From the NCBI GenBank assembly GCA_900551135.1, contig URUX01000006.1, positions 1 through 32,087 of the forward strand: a stretch of DNA of 32,087 nucleotides. Direction: 5' to 3'. This document shows, one piece after another, positions 1-8,017 of the stretch (within the stretch, counting starts at the first letter, position 1; each line of letters opens with the position of its first letter). This stretch comes from an uncultured Clostridium sp. GTDB taxonomy: Bacteria; Bacillota; Clostridia; Lachnospirales; Lachnospiraceae. The position numbers were made by a program, and so were the translations under genes. The notes under the pieces were generated by a model. That model saw nothing but the letters and a program-made list of their open reading frames with translations. It was not told the origin of the DNA and ran no database searches.

Positions 1-725
1 ACTTCATCTGCATGATGATCGTGGTGGTGATCATGACAGCCGCAGGTGCATCCTTCGCCGTGGTCATGATGATGTTCATGCTCATGATGACTGGCTTCTA
101 CTTCCTTCATCAGATCCTCCATCATGGTATCTGGTTTTTCAATAATCTCTAACAACTGGGCTCCTGTCAGCTGGGCACATGGGGTTGTCACAATGGATGC
201 CTTTGCGTTGTGTTCGCGGATCATGGCAGCCGCAGTCTCTACCTTTTTCTCATCTGCCACATCAGTACGGCTAAGAACAATGGTTCCAGCATTTTCAATC
301 TGGTTATTAAAGAACTCGCCGAAGTTCTTCATATACATCTTGCACTTTGCAGCATCTACAATGGTAACGGCGCTGTTTAAAATCACATCCATGTCAGCAG
401 AAACGTCTCTGACAGCTTTCATTACATCAGACAGCTTTCCAACACCAGACGGCTCGATGATAACCCGATCCGGCTTATAGGTCTTTAATACCTCTGCCAG
501 GGAAGCGCCAAAGTCTCCTACTAAGGAGCAGCAGATGCAGCCGGAATTCATCTCCCGGATTTCAATGCCGGAATCCTTTAAAAATCCGCCGTCAATGCCA
601 ATCTCGCCAAATTCGTTTTCAATCAGAACCACCTGCTCGCCTGCAATGGCTTCTTCTAACAGCTTTTTAATAAATGTAGTCTTTCCTGCTCCTAAAAAGC
701 CGGAAATAATATCAATCTTTGTCAT
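1..725 (-). CDS. CobW/COG0523-family GTP-binding metallochaperone, 3' end cut by window edge
   Basis: Read directly from the minus strand; 241 codons are visible and the C-terminus lies beyond base 1. The protein starts MTKIDIISGFLGAGKTTF, with a P-loop (GAGKTT, residues 12-17), the CxCC metal-binding motif GCICC (residues 62-66), and a guanine-specificity-type SRTD after the core. From about residue 207 the tail is very rich in His, Asp and Cys (HHEHEHHHDHGEGCTCGCHD and onward), a likely metal-loading region. COG0523 proteins are GTPases that deliver or traffic zinc, cobalt or nickel; which metal cannot be read here. The start is set by AGGAGGA about 9 nt upstream. It lies 23 nt after ktrA, so it is probably last or next in the potassium-uptake operon. 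Family certain, metal and client unknown. Confidence 0.92.
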   Translation of the reverse strand, partial: MTKIDIISGFLGAGKTTFIKKLLEEAIAGEQVVLIENEFGEIGIDGGFLKDSGIEIREMNSGCICCSLVGDFGASLAEVLKTYKPDRVIIEPSGVGKLSDVMKAVRDVSADMDVILNSAVTIVDAAKCKMYMKNFGEFFNNQIENAGTIVLSRTDVADEKKVETAAAMIREHNAKASIVTTPCAQLTGAQLLEIIEKPDTMMEDLMKEVEASHHEHEHHHDHGEGCTCGCHDHHHDHHADE

Positions 726-748
726 AACCAATCTTCCTCCTGTCGATT

Positions 749-1399
749 CTATATCTTCTCTAATAATTTATCTACATCAGACTTTCGTCCGATAATCATC
801 AAATGCTCATTCGCCTGAATCACGTAATCCGCTCCAGGCATCAGCTTGGCTTCTCCATCTTCCTTGGTAGCCAGAATATTAATTTTATACCGGTTCCGGA
901 TACTCAGTTCCTTAATACTCTTTCCCACCCATTCTGCCAGAGGCGGAATCTCATAAATAGAAAATTCATCGGTCAGTTCAATGTAATCAAACACATGGTT
1001 GGCGCTGTAACGGACTGCAATCTTTTCTGCCAGATCCCGATCCGGATAGACCACTTCATCTGCTCCGTTTCTCAGCAGAAACTTGGCATGAATGTCCCTG
1101 GTAGCCTTGCTGACCACCCATTTTGCCCCCAGTTCCTTTACCATGCTGGTAATCTCCAGACTGCTCTGAAAATTCGTTCCAATACAGATAAAGCATATAT
1201 CAAAATTAGAAATCCCCAGACTTTTCAATACCGATTCATTGGTACAGTCGCCAATCTTGGCACTGATCACATAAGGGAGCATTGCTTCCAGCCTCTCTTC
1301 TTCCTGATCCACAATCATAATCTGATTGCCCAGTTCTGCCAGATACTTACATAAATGATTGCCAAAACGTCCCATTCCAATAATCAAAATTGATTTCAT
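749..1399 (-). CDS. ktrA: KtrA/TrkA-family potassium uptake regulatory subunit (RCK)
   Basis: A 216-residue cytosolic RCK protein. The N-terminal half is a Rossmann fold with the dinucleotide motif GMGRFG (residues 8-13) and an acidic residue at the end of the second strand (IVDQEEERL). The C-terminal part, from about residue 140, is a TrkA_C/RCK_C ligand-binding domain ending in a typical LMIIGRKSDVDKLLEKI. KtrA forms an octameric ring that gates the KtrB channel in response to ATP/ADP, and in many Firmicutes binds c-di-AMP through RCK_C. The start has a GGGAGG site 6 nt upstream. It begins 12 nt after the end of the ktrB gene, so the two are one operon and one complex. Confidence 0.95.
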   Translation of the reverse strand: MKSILIIGMGRFGNHLCKYLAELGNQIMIVDQEEERLEAMLPYVISAKIGDCTNESVLKSLGISNFDICFICIGTNFQSSLEITSMVKELGAKWVVSKATRDIHAKFLLRNGADEVVYPDRDLAEKIAVRYSANHVFDYIELTDEFSIYEIPPLAEWVGKSIKELSIRNRYKINILATKEDGEAKLMPGADYVIQANEHLMIIGRKSDVDKLLEKI

Positions 1400-1411
1400 G
1401 TTTTCCTCCCG

Positions 1412-2761
1412 TTATCCTATGGTGATCTTCTCTTCCGGAAGACGAACCTTTGCCAGTTTCATATTTTGCGTAAAGGTCAGGGCAAAGGATAAACTGCCGA
1501 TTCGTCCGCAGTACATCAGCAGAATAATCATTACCCTTGAAAATGCGCTCAACTCTCTGGTAATTCCAGAAGACATGCCTACGGTTCCTATGGCAGAAAA
1601 TGTTTCCAGAAGAACGTCCATTGCATCCAGGTTCTGCATCATTAATATAACCGTGGCAACCGTCAGTGCCAGCACCAGGTTGATGGTGCAGATGCAGCTT
1701 GCCCGCATAATAGAATCTTCTTCCAGACGGCGTCCAAAAATATTTACACCGTGGGTTCGTTTAATAGTAGAACCCAGATACAGCAAAAGGACAATCACCG
1801 TAGTGGTTTTGACCCCGCCAGCAGTAGACCCAGGGCTTCCCCCAATGAACATCAGAAAAATCGTCAGCAATTTGCTGGCCGGACGCATGGATGCAATGTC
1901 AATGGTATTAAATCCAGCCGTCCTTGCGGTAACCGATGCAAACAGAGACGTAAGAATCCTCTCTCCCATTCCCATATCTGCCATCAGGTTGTCTCTCTCT
2001 GAAATTCCAATCAGCAAAGCGCCGCCAAAAATCAGAGCCAGCGTAGTTAACACGACAATCTTGGTATGAAGCATATAGGATCTGAAATGGAAGCCCTTCC
2101 TGCTTAAATCATCCCACACAATAAAGCCTAAGCCGCCGATTACAATGAGGGACATAATTACAAAATTGACCAGCCAGTCCCCACTGTATCCCACCAGAGA
2201 CATATATGGGGTATCACATCCCATCAGGTCAAAGCCTGCATTGCAGAAAGCAGAGATGGAATGAAAAATCCCGTAATAAATACCTCTTACCACTCCAAAA
2301 CGTGGAATAAACCGGGCCGACAGCAGTACTGCACCAATTCCCTCAATCAGGGCTGTGCCGAAAATAATTTTCCGGGCCAGCTTTACAACGCCGCTGATCT
2401 GAAGGGTGTTGACGCTTTCCTGCATCAGTCCTCTCTCTTTCAGACCGATTTTTCTCCTTAAAATAATCGAAATAAATACACCAATTGTAATAAATCCCAG
2501 TCCGCCAATCTGGAGCATGGTCAAAATGACCAGCTGGCCAAATACCGTCCAGTTGCTCCAGGTATCCGCTATCACCAAACCAGTAACACAGGAAGCGCTG
2601 ACAGCCGTAAACAGACAGTCTAAAAATCCCTGACTTTCTCCGGCTCTGCTGGATATCGGCAGCATCAGCAGCAGCGTCCCCGCTAAAATCATTACCAGAA
2701 ACCCATACGCGATAAACTGGGTCTGGGATAACTGGCATCTGGGTAATGTTCTTTTTTCCAT
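1412..2761 (-). CDS. ktrB: KtrB/TrkH-family potassium channel-transporter subunit
   Basis: A 449-residue integral membrane protein of the TrkH/KtrB family. The four pore-loop repeats are visible in order as SASCVTGLV, SAFCNAGFD, TARTAGFN and TVGMSSGI, each carrying the conserved filter glycine. Multiple hydrophobic helices surround them, and the length matches KtrB. The reading frame is open five codons further upstream to a TTG, but the ATG at 2761 is preferred because GGAGA sits 6 nt before it. The gene is first in an operon with ktrA and lies 48 nt downstream of a strong promoter. It takes up K+ driven by membrane potential or Na+; the coupling ion cannot be told from sequence. Confidence 0.95.
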   Translation of the reverse strand: MEKRTLPRCQLSQTQFIAYGFLVMILAGTLLLMLPISSRAGESQGFLDCLFTAVSASCVTGLVIADTWSNWTVFGQLVILTMLQIGGLGFITIGVFISIILRRKIGLKERGLMQESVNTLQISGVVKLARKIIFGTALIEGIGAVLLSARFIPRFGVVRGIYYGIFHSISAFCNAGFDLMGCDTPYMSLVGYSGDWLVNFVIMSLIVIGGLGFIVWDDLSRKGFHFRSYMLHTKIVVLTTLALIFGGALLIGISERDNLMADMGMGERILTSLFASVTARTAGFNTIDIASMRPASKLLTIFLMFIGGSPGSTAGGVKTTTVIVLLLYLGSTIKRTHGVNIFGRRLEEDSIMRASCICTINLVLALTVATVILMMQNLDAMDVLLETFSAIGTVGMSSGITRELSAFSRVMIILLMYCGRIGSLSFALTFTQNMKLAKVRLPEEKITIG

Positions 2762-2815
2762 AATTTTCTCCGTCAAGCAAGACTCTTCCCCGATCTTTCA
2801 GGGGCGCTGCTGCTT

Positions 2816-2844
2816 ATTATACTCCCAAACCATTCGGATATCAA
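2816..2844 (-). promoter_or_regulatory. Sigma-A-type promoter of ktrBA-cobW
   Basis: On the minus strand, -35 TTGATA (2839-2844), a 17-bp spacer and -10 TATAAT (2816-2821). Transcription would begin near 2809, giving a short leader of about 48 nt before ktrB, with a small CCCC/GGGG hairpin and no recognisable riboswitch. Confidence 0.8.
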
Positions 2845-2883
2845 TCATAAAGAACCGCGGCTTCTTTTACTGCTGCAGGTCTT

Positions 2884-3543
2884 TTATCCTCTGCTGATAA
2901 TCCTGATGGCTTCTTCCGGCTTTTCAATCAGATACCTGGGAGAATAGGATTCCAGTTCTTCACGTCCCCGAAATCCCCATAACACACCTACCGTATCCAG
3001 ACCTGCATTTTTCCCTGTCTGCATATCAGTACCGGTGTCTCCAAAATACAGGCACTCTTCCGGCTTCACACCCAGTTCCTCCATAATACGAAATACACCA
3101 TCCGGAGCCGGTTTTTTGGGAATTCCTTCCTGCTGTCCCCGAACTATATCGAAAACATCCGTTCCAAACAGTCCCTTAATATTTTCTACGGTCTGAACAT
3201 GAGGTTTATTGGAAAATACAGCCGTTTTCAGCCCCTTCTCCCTGATTTTCTGCAAAAGAGGCACAATCCCGTCATAAGGCGCAACCTGATACATGCAGTG
3301 TTTCCCAAAAATCTCCATATATGCCGGCAAGGCTTCTTCATAATGGATCAGATCCTTGTCTCCGCACAATTTCAGGGCCCGTTCCATCTGGGTCTTGTAT
3401 CCGTCACCCACAATGCTTTTAATCTGTTCTTCGGAAAGTTGTCCCAGTCCAAATCTTTCCATTGTTAAATTGGTTGCTTTTTGAAGCGCTTTTACTGTAT
3501 TTAACAATGTTCCGTCTAAATCAAAGATACAGCATTGATACAT
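2884..3543 (-). CDS. HAD-superfamily phosphatase, phosphoglycolate phosphatase-like (Gph/PGP)
   Basis: A 219-residue HAD hydrolase of subclass IA. Motif I is FDLDGTL with nucleophile Asp8, motif II is FSNKPH, the conserved Lys lies in KKPAPDG, and motif IV is FGDTGTDMQ. An alpha-helical cap sits between motifs I and II. This group dephosphorylates phosphoglycolate or other small phosphosugars; the substrate cannot be assigned. The start is the ATG at 3543, where AGGAGG stands 8 nt upstream; the longer upstream reading would place that binding site inside the coding region. It is monocistronic, preceded by its own promoter, and followed by the ktrB promoter. Confidence 0.9.
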   Translation of the reverse strand: MYQCCIFDLDGTLLNTVKALQKATNLTMERFGLGQLSEEQIKSIVGDGYKTQMERALKLCGDKDLIHYEEALPAYMEIFGKHCMYQVAPYDGIVPLLQKIREKGLKTAVFSNKPHVQTVENIKGLFGTDVFDIVRGQQEGIPKKPAPDGVFRIMEELGVKPEECLYFGDTGTDMQTGKNAGLDTVGVLWGFRGREELESYSPRYLIEKPEEAIRIISRG

Positions 3544-3577
3544 AAAATCATTCCTCCTGTCCATTCTGCTGATGCTT

Positions 3578-3606
3578 ACTATAGCACCTTTTTATCTCCT
3601 GTACAA
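3578..3606 (-). promoter_or_regulatory. Promoter of the HAD phosphatase gene
   Basis: Minus strand: -35 TTGTAC (3601-3606), 17-bp spacer, -10 TATAGT (3578-3583), about 35 nt before the start codon. Confidence 0.7.
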
Positions 3607-3655
3607 GAAAATACATGGAAATCCTCGAAAAAGCCTGTTAAATCTTCTGATTTTA

Positions 3656-3694
3656 TTATATAATCGAAAAATGCAGTTTTTTATATAATTGAAA
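3656..3694. repeat. 14-bp direct repeat upstream of the MFS gene
   Basis: TTATATAATCGAAA at 3656-3669 and TTATATAATTGAAA at 3681-3694 differ at one position and are 25 bp apart. Each contains the palindrome TTATATAA. They lie 36-74 bp before the MFS start, in the region that must contain its promoter (the second copy carries a TATAAT). They could be paired regulator sites or merely AT-rich promoter sequence. Confidence 0.45.
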
Positions 3695-3729
3695 TTTTTC
3701 ACATAAATAACAGCAGCAAAGGATGGTGT

Positions 3730-4893
3730 ATGAGTATGGAAATGAAATCAGATGCAGTTTCTGCAAAACAACGGAACACTGGCTTTTTCGCTTTTTTCAT
3801 AAGCGGAATCTGTGCTATCAGCAGCGGTGTGGTGGTCAGTCTGCTTCAGGAACTATATGGATTTGACTATGGAATGACCGGAACTCTTTTATCTCTCATG
3901 AGTATCGGGAACCTGTCAGCAGGTTTTGCCGCCGGAGTCCTGCCTTCTAAAATCGGCCTGAAAAAAACCATATTAATCCTGACAGCCGGATATTTTGCAG
4001 GTTACCTGATTATGGGACTTTCTTCCTGGATGGCCCTGTTAATGCTGGCTTTCTTTCTTACAGGAGTAGCCAAGGGAAGTACCATTAATATCTGTACCAT
4101 ACTGGTACGGGATAACTCGGAAAATGGAACTAAAGGCATGAATCTTATGCATAGCTGCTATGCGTTCGGAGCTTTATTATGTCCCTTTTTGATTGCTGCT
4201 GCTGCGAAAGCAGGCAGCCAGTTCCCTATGTTTGTACTGGCCGGCTGCGGTCTGGCACTATGGCTTTCTTTTTCCTCTGTATCGTTAAAAACCCGTTCCC
4301 AGCAAAAAGATGGTTCTGTGGATTGGAGTTTTTTAAAAAGCTGGAAATTCTGGCTTCTGACCGGTCTGCTTTTCTGCCAAAATGCTGCGGAAACCAGTGT
4401 TACCGGGTGGATGGTTACCTATTTTAAAGGAAGCGGGATTCTGTCCGGAACCTTAAGCACCTATACGGTAACTGTAATGTGGACTGCCACCTTAATCGCC
4501 AGAATGCTGATTGCCTTTGTTTTTCCAGTTCAACACGCTGCTTCTTCCATGATTAAAATGTCTGTGGGATGCATCATCTTTTATATTGGGCTCATGGCCG
4601 CCAACACCCAGATTATTGCCATTTTGCTGCTGTTTGCTTTTGCTTTTTCTATGGCAGGTCTGAATCCTACGGCAGTTGCCAGCGCCGGACGCATGACCAG
4701 CGTTACCAGTATGGGCATAATGCTTCCAGCTGCCAGCAGCGGAGCTATCCTGATGCCCTGGCTCATTGGAATCATTTCCGAATATGGAGGCATTAAAATG
4801 GGAATGGCTTCCAATATTATCCCCTGTGCCGGACTGTTATTTTTCTGCATTGCCCTGAAAAAACTGGAGCAGACAGAAACACAGCCCCAATAA
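3730..4893 (+). CDS. MFS transporter, probably sugar/small-molecule permease
   Basis: A 387-residue protein made almost wholly of hydrophobic segments, consistent with 12 helices in two six-helix halves with a short polar linker around residues 185-200. It resembles the fucose-permease-like branch of the major facilitator superfamily seen in gut Firmicutes. The helix 2/3 loop (LPSKIGLKK) is a degenerate form of the MFS motif G-x-L-a-D-r-x-G-r-k. The substrate is not assignable. The start has a weak AAGGATGG site. The gene is divergent from the HAD phosphatase and convergent with fruA, with a shared terminator between, so it is probably a single-gene unit. Confidence 0.85.
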   Translation: MSMEMKSDAVSAKQRNTGFFAFFISGICAISSGVVVSLLQELYGFDYGMTGTLLSLMSIGNLSAGFAAGVLPSKIGLKKTILILTAGYFAGYLIMGLSSWMALLMLAFFLTGVAKGSTINICTILVRDNSENGTKGMNLMHSCYAFGALLCPFLIAAAAKAGSQFPMFVLAGCGLALWLSFSSVSLKTRSQQKDGSVDWSFLKSWKFWLLTGLLFCQNAAETSVTGWMVTYFKGSGILSGTLSTYTVTVMWTATLIARMLIAFVFPVQHAASSMIKMSVGCIIFYIGLMAANTQIIAILLLFAFAFSMAGLNPTAVASAGRMTSVTSMGIMLPAASSGAILMPWLIGIISEYGGIKMGMASNIIPCAGLLFFCIALKKLEQTETQPQ

Positions 4894-4899
4894 ACGCCG

Positions 4900-4947
4900 A
4901 AAAGAGCCTCTGAACTGGTGATATGTACCCAGAACACAGGCTCTTTT
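4900..4947. terminator. Bidirectional intrinsic terminator between MFS gene and fruA
   Basis: Perfect 10-bp stem AAAAGAGCCT (4900-4909) / AGGCTCTTTT (4938-4947), with an inner CTGG/CCAG pairing. The A/T-rich outer ends supply U-tracts in both directions, fitting the two convergent genes. Confidence 0.85.
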
Positions 4948-4971
4948 CCTTACTGGTGTTTCATACGGAAT

Positions 4972-6927
4972 TTACCGGTCTGCTTCATCAAGATTTTTCT
5001 TTAACAGGCTTAATATTACACAGCCTGCTGCCGATCCGATTGCTACTGCTGCCAGATATCCAAATGGATTTCCGATGGTAGGAAGTACAAACATACCGCC
5101 GTGAGGCGCTCTTAACGTACATCCAAAAAACATAGACAATCCGCCTGCAATTGCAGAACCAATCGCACAGGAAGGGATAATTCTTAATGGATCGGATGCT
5201 GCAAACGGGATGGCTCCCTCCGTAATAAAAGACAGTCCCATAATATAGTTTACAATGCCGGACTGACACTCTTTTTTGGTGAATTTACGTTTGAAACAGG
5301 TTGTACACAGGGCAATGGCAATCGGAGGAACCATACCGCCTGCCATAACAGCTGCCATAACCTCAAAGTTCCCTTCTGCCAGCTGGGCAGTTCCAAATAC
5401 ATACGCTGCCTTGTTAAACGGGCCGCCCATATCAATGGCCATCATGCCGGCTACTACCATTCCAAGAACCACACGGCTTGCCCCGCCCATGCCATTTAAA
5501 AATCCGGTAAGTCCGTCATTAATCATTCCCATAAACGGGTTAATAAATGTAGTGAGTACTGCGCCAAGGAAGATTCCAAGAACCGGATACAGGAGCACCG
5601 GCTTAATTCCTTCCAGGGATTTTGGAAGTCTGGAGAACAGTTTTCTTAATCCTGTTACAATATAACCGGCTGCAAATCCTGCAAATAACGCTCCCAGAAA
5701 TCCTGCATTAACTGCTCCTCCTTCCGGATTTGCAAAGGTCATACCCATTTTCGCAACCAGACCGGATACAAATCCCACTGCCAGACCAGGACGATCTGCA
5801 ATACTCATGGCAATATAACCGGACAAAACCGGAAGCATCATGCCAAAGGCCTGTTCACCAATGGTCTTTAAATATGCAGCCAACGGAGTATTTTTACCAA
5901 AATTAGAAGGATCCATTGTGTAATCATCAAAGAGGAATGCCAGGGCTATCAGAATGCCTCCGCCGATTACAAACGGCAGCATATGGGATACGCCGTTCAT
6001 TAAATGCTTGTAAATCCGTCTTCCCAGACTGTCTGTGGCGCCTGTTTTCGAAACGTCACTGTCGGATCCGCCTGCATGGTGATACACAGGAACCTGGCCG
6101 GACATTGCTTTTTCAATCAGCCCTTCGGCTTTATGGATACCGTCGGCAACCGGAACCTGAATAACCGGTTTTCCATCAAATCTGGCCATCTCAATCTCTC
6201 TGTCAGCCGCTACAATAATTGCTTTGGCATTTTTAATTTCTTCTGGAGTCAAAACATTTTGGGCGCCGCCAGAACCGTCTGTCTCCGCTTTTAAGGAAAC
6301 TCCCATTTTCTTTGCTGTAGATTCCAGATTTTCTGCTGCCATATAAGTATGGGCAATTCCCGTAGGACATGCGGTCACGGCAAGAATCTGGTAACCAGAC
6401 GATTCTGTTTTTCCCTGAGACTGTACATTTTGAAACTCTGGCTTCTGACTCTTGTGTTCTTCCTGAAACTTTTCATTTTCTGCGTCATCAATAATTTGAA
6501 GAAACTCCTCTTTACTGGATGCTGCCAGCAGGCTGTCTTTAAATCCGGGAGCCATAAGGAGTGTCGATAATCTGGCCAGCGCTTCCAAATGAACGTCTGC
6601 ACCATCTGCAGGAGCCGCAATCATAAAAATCAGATTGGCCAGTGAACCGTCAAATGCCTCATAATCCACACCTGCCGGTACAGTAACGGCCGCCAGTCCA
6701 GGTTCCTTTACCGCCTCTACCTTGGCATGGGGAATGGCAATTCCATCCCCAACCGCTGTACTTCCCTGGGCTTCTCTGGCCAGGATTCCTTCTTTATAAC
6801 CGGCCCGATCCTTTAACCGCCCTCCTGCTTCCATCAGTTCTGCCAGCCTGTCGATGGCAGCCTCTTTGGAATCCAGCGTGACACCAAGTTCAATGCTTTC
6901 CTTTTTTAATAATTCTGTAATTCTCAT
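4972..6927 (-). CDS. fruA: Fructose-specific PTS transporter, EIIABC
   Basis: A 651-residue three-domain PTS permease. EIIA (about 1-148) has the phospho-His in IAIPHAKV (His67). EIIB (about 178-275) has the phospho-Cys in AVTACPTGIAHT (Cys187). EIIC (about 305-640) is a membrane domain of the fructose family. It imports fructose and phosphorylates it to fructose 1-phosphate using phosphate passed from HPr. The linker after EIIA is polar and low-complexity. Two ATGs lie close together; the second (6927) is preferred because GGGAGGA is 7 nt before it. It starts 13 nt after fruK, so FruK uses the product directly. Domain order A-B-C is the usual Firmicute arrangement. Confidence 0.95.
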   Translation of the reverse strand: MRITELLKKESIELGVTLDSKEAAIDRLAELMEAGGRLKDRAGYKEGILAREAQGSTAVGDGIAIPHAKVEAVKEPGLAAVTVPAGVDYEAFDGSLANLIFMIAAPADGADVHLEALARLSTLLMAPGFKDSLLAASSKEEFLQIIDDAENEKFQEEHKSQKPEFQNVQSQGKTESSGYQILAVTACPTGIAHTYMAAENLESTAKKMGVSLKAETDGSGGAQNVLTPEEIKNAKAIIVAADREIEMARFDGKPVIQVPVADGIHKAEGLIEKAMSGQVPVYHHAGGSDSDVSKTGATDSLGRRIYKHLMNGVSHMLPFVIGGGILIALAFLFDDYTMDPSNFGKNTPLAAYLKTIGEQAFGMMLPVLSGYIAMSIADRPGLAVGFVSGLVAKMGMTFANPEGGAVNAGFLGALFAGFAAGYIVTGLRKLFSRLPKSLEGIKPVLLYPVLGIFLGAVLTTFINPFMGMINDGLTGFLNGMGGASRVVLGMVVAGMMAIDMGGPFNKAAYVFGTAQLAEGNFEVMAAVMAGGMVPPIAIALCTTCFKRKFTKKECQSGIVNYIMGLSFITEGAIPFAASDPLRIIPSCAIGSAIAGGLSMFFGCTLRAPHGGMFVLPTIGNPFGYLAAVAIGSAAGCVILSLLKKNLDEADR

Positions 6928-6940
6928 AATCATTTCCTCC

Positions 6941-7852
6941 CTATTTCGCCTGCAGTGTTTCGTACAGAGTCCAGATTTCTTTCCTGGATGCCAGTCCGTC
7001 TGAAAAAGCTGTGGCTCCGCCGGATGCCGTTCCCAGTTTTAATGCGTGGGCAAAATCCCCGTTCTGCAGATATCCGGCTAAAAATCCAGCCACCATGGAA
7101 TCTCCGGCTCCAACCGAGTTTTTCACACTTCCTCTGGCAGCTTCCTGATAATACGTCTTCCCTGTTTCTGTTATCAGCAGTGCGCCGTCGCCTGCCATGG
7201 AAACCAGCACATTCCTCGCTCCCAGTTCCTGAAGGCGTCTTGCATATACTTCAACTTCCTTCTGATCCCGGAGTTTTACCCCAAACATCTCTCCCAGTTC
7301 ATGATTATTAGGCTTTATAAGAAACGGATGATATTTTAATACATTTAAAAGAAGTCTCTTTTCCGCATCTACTGTAATTGAAATCTTTCTGTCTGAAAGC
7401 CGTTCCATAATCGTCTCATAAATCCGGTCATCTATAGATGCCGGTATACTGCCTGACAGAACCAGACTGTCTCCCTCCCTGAGTTTATCCAGCCTGACAA
7501 ACAATGCCTCTACATCCTCTCTGGCAATCACCGGCCCCATGCCGTTAATTTCGCTTTCCTCATTTGACTTTAGCTTTACATTAATCCGCGACATTCCTTC
7601 CTTTACATGGATAAAATCAGAAGAAAATCCTAACGTTTTTACTCCTCTCTCAATTTCCTCTCCGGTAAATCCTGCCACAAAGCCCAAAGCCGTACTTTTT
7701 ACTCCCAGAGCCGCCAGAACAGCAGATACATTAATTCCCTTTCCTCCATAAAAAATCTGCTCACTATAAGTCCTGTTTACCTCTCCCAGTGTAAAGTCCT
7801 TTACCCGGATCACATAATCCAAAGCCGGATTAAAGGTTACTGTATAAATCAT
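6941..7852 (-). CDS. fruK: 1-phosphofructokinase
   Basis: A 303-residue PfkB/ribokinase-family kinase. It has the LacC/FruK N-terminus MIYTVTFNPALDYV, the first PfkB signature at GGKGINVSAVLAALG, and the second signature VGAGDSMVAGF with the catalytic Asp at about residue 251. It converts fructose 1-phosphate to fructose 1,6-bisphosphate. The start at 7852 is chosen over an in-frame ATG six codons upstream because the GGGGGAA site lies between them. It is the first gene after the promoter and operator cluster at 7878-7958 and is followed by fruA. Confidence 0.95.
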   Translation of the reverse strand: MIYTVTFNPALDYVIRVKDFTLGEVNRTYSEQIFYGGKGINVSAVLAALGVKSTALGFVAGFTGEEIERGVKTLGFSSDFIHVKEGMSRINVKLKSNEESEINGMGPVIAREDVEALFVRLDKLREGDSLVLSGSIPASIDDRIYETIMERLSDRKISITVDAEKRLLLNVLKYHPFLIKPNNHELGEMFGVKLRDQKEVEVYARRLQELGARNVLVSMAGDGALLITETGKTYYQEAARGSVKNSVGAGDSMVAGFLAGYLQNGDFAHALKLGTASGGATAFSDGLASRKEIWTLYETLQAK

Positions 7853-7877
7853 TTCTATCTTCCCCCTCACCTTCTAA

Positions 7878-7958
7878 GAAATTTTGTTTCATCATCTGAT
7901 TGAATCATAACATAGATATTTTATTTCGTCAATATCATTTTAAAAGAAATTTTATTTC
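7878..7958. promoter_or_regulatory. Three copies of a 13-bp inverted-repeat operator at the fruKA promoter
   Basis: Sites read on the plus strand: GAAATTTTGTTTC (7878-7890), GATATTTTATTTC (7915-7927) and the best copy GAAATTTTATTTC (7946-7958). The consensus is GAAAT-nnn-ATTTC. The middle site overlaps the spacer and abuts the -35, one lies upstream and one lies downstream of the -10. Centres are 31 and 37 bp apart, close to whole helical turns for the first pair. A fourth copy sits before the adjacent rpiR-type gene, making that regulator the likely ligand. Confidence 0.75.
7904..7932 (-). promoter_or_regulatory. Promoter of fruKA
   Basis: Minus strand: -35 TTGACG (7927-7932), exactly 17-bp spacer, -10 TATGAT (7904-7909). 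The candidate operators overlap and flank it, the geometry expected of repression. Confidence 0.85.
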
Positions 7959-7985
7959 TTACAAGTTATTTTTCCCCCTGCAAAA

Positions 7986-8017
7986 TCAAAAAAACAAACA
8001 GGCTCACACCTGTTTGT
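7986..8017 (-). terminator. Intrinsic terminator of rpiR, overlapping its stop codon
   Basis: Minus strand: 9-bp stem ACAAACAGG / CCTGTTTGT (8009-8017 and 7994-8002) with a 6-nt loop, followed by a run of seven T. The stop codon (8004-8006) lies in the loop, so the last codons form the 5' arm. fruKA must therefore use its own promoter. Confidence 0.9.

Noticed and set aside
803..2461. Several plus-strand ORFs of 66-236 codons over ktrA and ktrB
   Set aside because: They lie antisense to clear family members, lack ribosome binding sites, and their translations have no family pattern.
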